Positions 59,123 through 64,000 of a stretch of DNA of 64,000 bases are shown piece after piece; the stretch's first letter is position 1; every line of letters starts with the position of its first letter. Source of the DNA: Cryptomeria japonica. Lineage: Eukaryota > Streptophyta > Pinopsida > Cupressales > Cupressaceae. The notes under the pieces are model-generated. The model was not told where the DNA came from. It did no database searches and saw only the letters and a list, made by a program, of their open reading frames with translations. The position numbers and the translations under genes were made by a program. The stretch lies in assembly GCF_030272615.1 (NCBI RefSeq), contig NC_081408.1, positions 769,943,336 to 770,007,335 on the forward strand, given 5' to 3'.

Positions 59123-61946
59123 ATGAAGTCCACCCTGCACTTGTTTGGAAACATCTTTAGCATGGCATCCATAGAAGCCATAGTTAGTGATACTGACCTG
59201 AAGGGTGAGAACCTTGAAGATTTGAAAGAAAGGGTGTTCAGGGGTGTTGATAAGTCTTTTTGTATAGAGATTTTAAGTAGTGGACTTTTAGAAGCTGCAG
59301 CCTTTCCTCCAGCAATTCCTTGTCCAGAGCTTGTTCGGGAGTGTATTGCCAGATATGACCCTGTATCTGAGACTATTGTTGCATCGAGCCAGAGGTTCTA
59401 CCGAAGCTTATAGCTTTGATGATTGGATATATTGCTATGTACAATTAGTTCTGGAAGGAAAACAATATCTGGATTGGGCGGAGTTAATTGTTGATTCGAT
59501 GAGAGAGCAGTTGAGTTTGGCCAAGCAATTTCAACAAAACTTCTTCATGTCCTCGTATCTTTTGTATTGTCTGGCCTGTGTTAAGGAGTTAACGGGCATA
59601 CCCAAGCAGCCCACTAAGGAAGATGTTCCAGTGTATGAGTTTTATCCAGTGCTACAAAAAGACAATGCCCTACAGGATTTCAGAAGGGTACATAATGCAT
59701 TCTTGGGCGATATGTGTCATGAACTGAAAGGTACAAAAGCCAAATGGATTTCAGATGATGCACAGTCCTTGATTAAGAAGTTCAGAAGCTTTTACATCTA
59801 GTTGCCACGCTTTTGCTATATACGAGTGGGAGGCTTTGAAGAGGAACCCTTCAAGCTTCCGCATTTCTGTTTTGATTGTTTTGTCCTAGCAGAAGTATGC
59901 AGACAACTGACTTCCGTGGTCAAGAAGGCACAACCTAAGGACAAGTGGGAAGGTCATTTTCCAATACATTTGGGAGTGTTATCCTGTAATTCAATGTCTG
60001 ATGCACTAAGTATAGGAGCAGACCTTAGAAATTTTAATTTCTCTCTGTATGCTGAAAGAAAAGGGTTTGACAACAAAGGATTTTCTTGAAGCCTTGGCTT
60101 AATGCCTTATCTTCGCACGCCATAGTTAGAAGATTTCCGGGAAGACTGTTTAGATGAACTTGAAGTCTTCAAAAGAGAAAATATGAGACTGGTGCTAGAA
60201 CAGGTTATTTCTCTGCAAATAAAGATAGATATTAAAGGGCTTGAAGAAGATTATCTTGAATTGTTTGAACCAGGGTATTTAGCCCACGCAGAGACTGAAA
60301 TGCCCCCAATTAATTGGGATGAGGAGGAAAATGATGACATTCAATCGAGAACCAAACGAGTTCTGGACAGAACAGTGGCATGGGTGGTCAAGAAGAAAGC
60401 AATGAAGCCAGACGCCAAGTCTCTTTCTACGAGAAGTATGTCTTCACCAAAATGTCCTTCTAGTGCTCCTGTTCGTGCAGGTAAGGAAATCAAGTCAGCT
60501 CAGCCTAGACGCAGACCTAGCCCAACTCTGGATTTCAGTACCCCTCGACATACTCGATCATGTAGTGTCGCCCAGAAGAGGATGGACCAGGTCAAGGATA
60601 TGGGAGCCAAAGATGTTGTGCTTGAAGCTCAGATCTTTGAAATTGAAGATTTGGATGGTGAAGTTGCTTGTGCTCTAGACTCCCAAATGGTGACTGTGGC
60701 TATGATGCCACCCCCAAAGATGATTGAAGGAACTTCTCATTCTGCTGCGACTCCTAAATGGGTAACAACCTCAGTGAATAAGAAAAGGAGCTTTCTTCCT
60801 ATGACCATTCCAATTCAGGAGATGGTTGCCAAGTACTCCGAGAAGAATCCAAAGCCAAAGAGGTTCAAGACCACCGCACACCTAAACAATGATGAGGAAA
60901 CTGGTAAATGGATGGCGGAAATTGCTTCTTACAAACCGAAGGATGAGAACAAAGAGGCCAGGTCTGATGATTTTGAAATAACAAAAGTAGAGTTGGGAAA
61001 GATGAGCAGGGATACATATAACCATTTTTTCCAAGTGTCAGCGAAGAAGATGCTTACCCGATCAGAGGAGGATGGACGGGAGAAAAGAGAACTTAAAAGA
61101 CATATAAGTGTTTTGGCTCAGTTCATCGATAGCATCGGTTGCCTTGGAGCAATGCCAATATCCCATGCCACTGAGAATTTTGACCCAACTTCTCCGGAAA
61201 ACAAGAAGTTGATGAATCAAGTTCAATGGGCTAAGAGCATCGCTGAAGCGGTTGAAAAATGGATTGAACAAGTAATCAAAGATGGTGAAAAATACATTAC
61301 CAACTCCCGGAAGTTGTGTGATGAGGTACAGGGCCTGATTTCTGAAATCCAAAATTAGCTTGTACCATGGGAGAAAGAAGAGCACAAATGGCAAAATGTC
61401 CTGCCTCTGTTTACCAAAATCGAAGAGTATGGAACTACCAGATTTCTGACAAAACATTCAATTAAGCTGGTATCTGATGAATGCCAACTTTTCATGCTAA
61501 AGAAAACTATCATGTGGTGGGTGCTCACCTTTCAGTTGGTAATTACGGATGCGAAAACCTCAGTCTATGAACTCCAGGATTTGTAGAGTAGTATTGTCAA
61601 AGATAATAAAGTGGTTAATCCCGATCACGACTGGGAACTAGGAATCTACGGGGCAAGTACATAGGAAGCAGTCAAGTCATTCTGGTTGAACATGCAGAAG
61701 ATCAGAGTTAGGAGTAGTTTCACGCTGGAGGATTTAACCAAAGTGGCTAGGATCGAATCTATGGTTTTCATTGGGAATGATTAGCTGCCGAAGCACTCAG
61801 AGAAAATGGTGCAACATAGGTGGAATAAAGAGGTGGCAAAGGTGAAGCTTAATGCAATGAAAGTCCCAAGCCAATCTATGATCCAAGAACTCACGACTGT
61901 TCATGATGCTCGCGAAGACGGAGAAGAGGGTGATGATGAGATATAA
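59123..61946 (+). pseudogene. Unknown ~940-codon ORF with promoter-like upstream, decayed
   Basis: The ATG at 59123 opens a frame that shifts once near 59390. It then continues in a single frame to TAA at 61944-61946, with stops at 59799, 60087, about 60123, 61356, about 61584 and others. I do not recognise it. In order: a helical N-terminal part (CPELVRECIARYDP, FMSSYLLYCLACVKEL), a block ending GHFPIHLGVL, a basic Ser/Pro/Arg-rich linker (about 60360-60560, ARRRPSP-like, possibly nuclear), and a helical, charged C-terminal third (60900-61360) that could form coiled coils, with an acidic end. It lacks RT, integrase or transposase motifs. A decayed accessory ORF of an LTR element or a degraded gene family member are both possible. 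Confidence 0.5.
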
Positions 61947-62288
61947 AATAATGCATCCGCTTTGGTCTTGTTTTCTTTATTTTAAAAAATAAAAAAAACA
62001 TTTTTCATAGTTATGCAAAAACTTCAGGACAACTGTCCCAAAATACTTTCTGTTGGTTTCGTAACTATTTTATCGGGGAGTGGTCGAGTTTTCAGGGAGA
62101 CCCCCCCCATTTAGACTATAAATTAAGTAGACCCGATGGTAGAAGGGTTAGATTTTTAGGAACTGATTTAAAAAAAAACTAGAACGTGTGTTTGTTTTGG
62201 TATTTTCCTATTCCTAATCAAAGGAGGAATCAGATGGTTGAAATCTGTGGTGGAAAAAGATTAGCAGATGTATCATTATGTCTTTGAT

Positions 62289-62291
<3 letters not shown>

Positions 62292-62319
<28 letters not shown>
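62292..62319. repeat. (AT)14 microsatellite
   Basis: A perfect 28-bp AT dinucleotide run. Confidence 0.98.
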
Positions 62320-62324
<5 letters not shown>

Positions 62325-63590
62325 CTGGTGATATTGTTTTTGGGGAGAAGAAAGATCTGTGTATTTTGAATCCAAATAGATAACATGTCTTTGCATATGT
62401 TCATCCGATCAAGAAACAGTATTTGATTATTTCATTGCAGTTTTTCATTATTCCTCTGATGTTCTTTCCTTTGAATGTGTTGTTTACTCTAGAAAAGATT
62501 CATGTTTGCGGGTGCATTCATTTTCTTTGAATCTATTCGTCTTTATTTGGAAGAAGTATATTGAACTTTGTTTCAGTTACTGTAATTACATGCTTTGAAA
62601 ATTAAGAAGATGGTTTCCGTTATTTATGAGATATGAGAAAAGTTATAGCCTTTCATCCAAGAATGATATAGGCGGCCTTATATGCTTTCTGGTTAAAAGC
62701 TTTCATTTGGATATAAATATAAAAACAAAAACACACTTTATGAAAAATCTAGATAGGGAGCTGTACCTAGGCAAAAATTCAGAGGGAGGTGATTGAACAA
62801 ACGCCTACCCAACTGTTCAGTGAACCATTTGTTCTTGAAAAGAAGGTAACAGAGTCCTAAAATTAATCATTTAAATGCAAAGAGCAAAATTTGTTCACTA
62901 ACAGTAATCCAACCACCTTAGGAAAGGGGTGTAATTCTGCCCTGAAATACGATGAAAATTCAAAATTCCTTCACACAAGTTGAATCCTCTACTAGGGACT
63001 ACCCATTTGAAAATGGATTCTAACCTCATACTATACTCCTTTAGGACAATAACATCCACCACCTTTTTAGCCGGCTCCAACGAATGCTCCAGTTCCAATC
63101 CCCATGCCACAATTAAGGAATATGCATCCATGTTTGTCTTGTAACGATGCTCTACCACCCTAATACTCTCGCACATCAACCTCTTAATGCATTCAACCAG
63201 CCTTTCATCTCTGTACAAGAACATGCCATTCAATCTCCTCTTCGAAAACGACCCAAGAAATGGGCAAAGTTGGTCTTTCTGGTCTTCAAAGTAAAATTGG
63301 CTTCCATGTCTGCCTGAACCGTCTCAGTACTCGCCAAAATTCACTCTCTCAATTGAAAATGGAGATGAGGATGAAAGCCAAATCACAAAAAATGGAATAA
63401 AGACCATTAAAACAATCAATGCATTATATTCAGATCGCTGCCTATTAAGCACGAAAAGATAATTCACATGCTTCCCAAAGAATTGAAAATAGCTTGCATT
63501 AAAGGCTTGTACTTGCTCGAGGAATAAAATCAAGCCAATATACAACTTTTATAAATCTCCCCATTAATGCCACTTCCTTGTCAAGTCATT
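62320..63590. other. No confidently recognised gene
   Basis: A 111-codon minus-strand ORF (62898-63233) has ordinary-looking composition (MNGMFLYRDERLVECIKRL) but matches no family I know. It may belong with the RNase H fragment to its right. Confidence 0.3.
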
Positions 63591-63599
63591 GTTCACTCA

Positions 63600-64000
63600 T
63601 TGCATTTGCTACAGTGTCTGATACTCTTTGACAATTACTCTGTTAAATTTCAAAAAAATCATCGAATGCCACCTAAGTAGCCCAATGTACCTCTTCATCT
63701 GCATTCCCCCACCACCTGGTTGCAAATTAGTCCAACTCACACACCACATTAGATAGATAATCCGCTACCCCATTTCTTGCCCTTTTAATGTGCGAAATTC
63801 GAAAATCTTGAAAAGTACGTAATTTATAGATATGAACTTACTGATATGCCAACATGGGGAGGACCCCTTAACAATTGCAACAACAACAACTTGTGAATCT
63901 CCTTCTAAATGGACATTCAAAACCTTCAAATTAGTAGCCAACTCTATTGAGGATTTTTCCTTCCTCATTACAAGCAACACACCTTGCACCTGAGGTGCCT
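63600..64000 (-). pseudogene. RNase H-like (RVT_3-type) domain fragment, cut by the window end
   Basis: The minus strand encodes VHLEGDSQVVV, then AIVKGSSPCWHISKFI, and, after a frame change near 63795, ARNGVADYLSN. This is the typical second half of the RNase H domain found in plant non-LTR retrotransposons and in small RNase H-like proteins. The catalytic Asp of GDSQ and that of VADYLSN are present; the first half lies outside the window. A stop near 63766 and the frame change show that it is not functional. Confidence 0.7.

Noticed and set aside
62898-63233. Linker of a LINE element ahead of RNase H
   Set aside because: The order is wrong: it lies downstream of the RNase H fragment on the same strand, and no LINE motif is convincing.

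Overview
The window is nuclear plant DNA made almost entirely of nested LTR retrotransposons. I recognise no ordinary host gene. Several things point to a large, repeat-rich plant genome, perhaps a gymnosperm: very long Tat-lineage Ty3/gypsy elements carrying a second RNase H, Ty1/copia elements, CG/CHG-type decay, and unknown ORFs sitting inside repeats. The species assignment is inference only.

Layout, 1-36652. A decayed Tat element on the minus strand ('Tat-2') runs from its 5' LTR (35180-36652) down to at least 939; its 3' LTR lies outside the window. Three later insertions break it: a copia LTR at 1-938; a solo LTR of a related Tat family at 7826-9287 (target duplication ATTTC); and a complete Tat element on the plus strand ('Tat-1', 17148-33488, target duplication CTCAC) in its leader. 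Tat-1 has near-identical 1.95-kb LTRs, a PBS matching tRNA-Trp, a PPT and one gag-pol frame (21810-29099) with protease, G-patch, RT, degenerate RNase H, archaeal-type RNase H and integrase. That frame carries seven in-frame stops and altered protease and RT catalytic residues.

The most unusual part is the 3' region of Tat-2 (1145-4007). It holds a decayed, intron-containing gene with a plant mobile domain (PMD), read antisense to the element. Its intron is filled with a repeated TAGCGCTATTGT-like motif. The same motif fills the element's 5' leader in the opposite orientation, so the two ends of the genomic RNA would be complementary.

Layout, 36653-48571. An unknown ORF (36777-37628) is followed by about ten ~194-bp repeats (37975-39765), each with a ~41-bp imperfect palindrome. 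Next comes a degraded minus-strand LTR element (41500-46713) with a coiled-coil, zinc-knuckle gag-like ORF and a second unknown ORF, then a chromovirus integrase/chromodomain fragment (47885-48245).

Layout, 48572-64000. A full-length decayed Ty1/copia element (48572-57154, minus strand, target duplication AATCC) is itself interrupted by a plus-strand copia LTR (52218-53716). After an AT-rich stretch comes an array of GTTCAA boxes spaced alternately 9 and 10 bp (58373-58646). This lies upstream of a TATA box, a 5'-UTR intron and a decayed ~940-codon ORF of unknown family (59123-61946). An (AT)14 tract and a broken RNase H fragment close the window.
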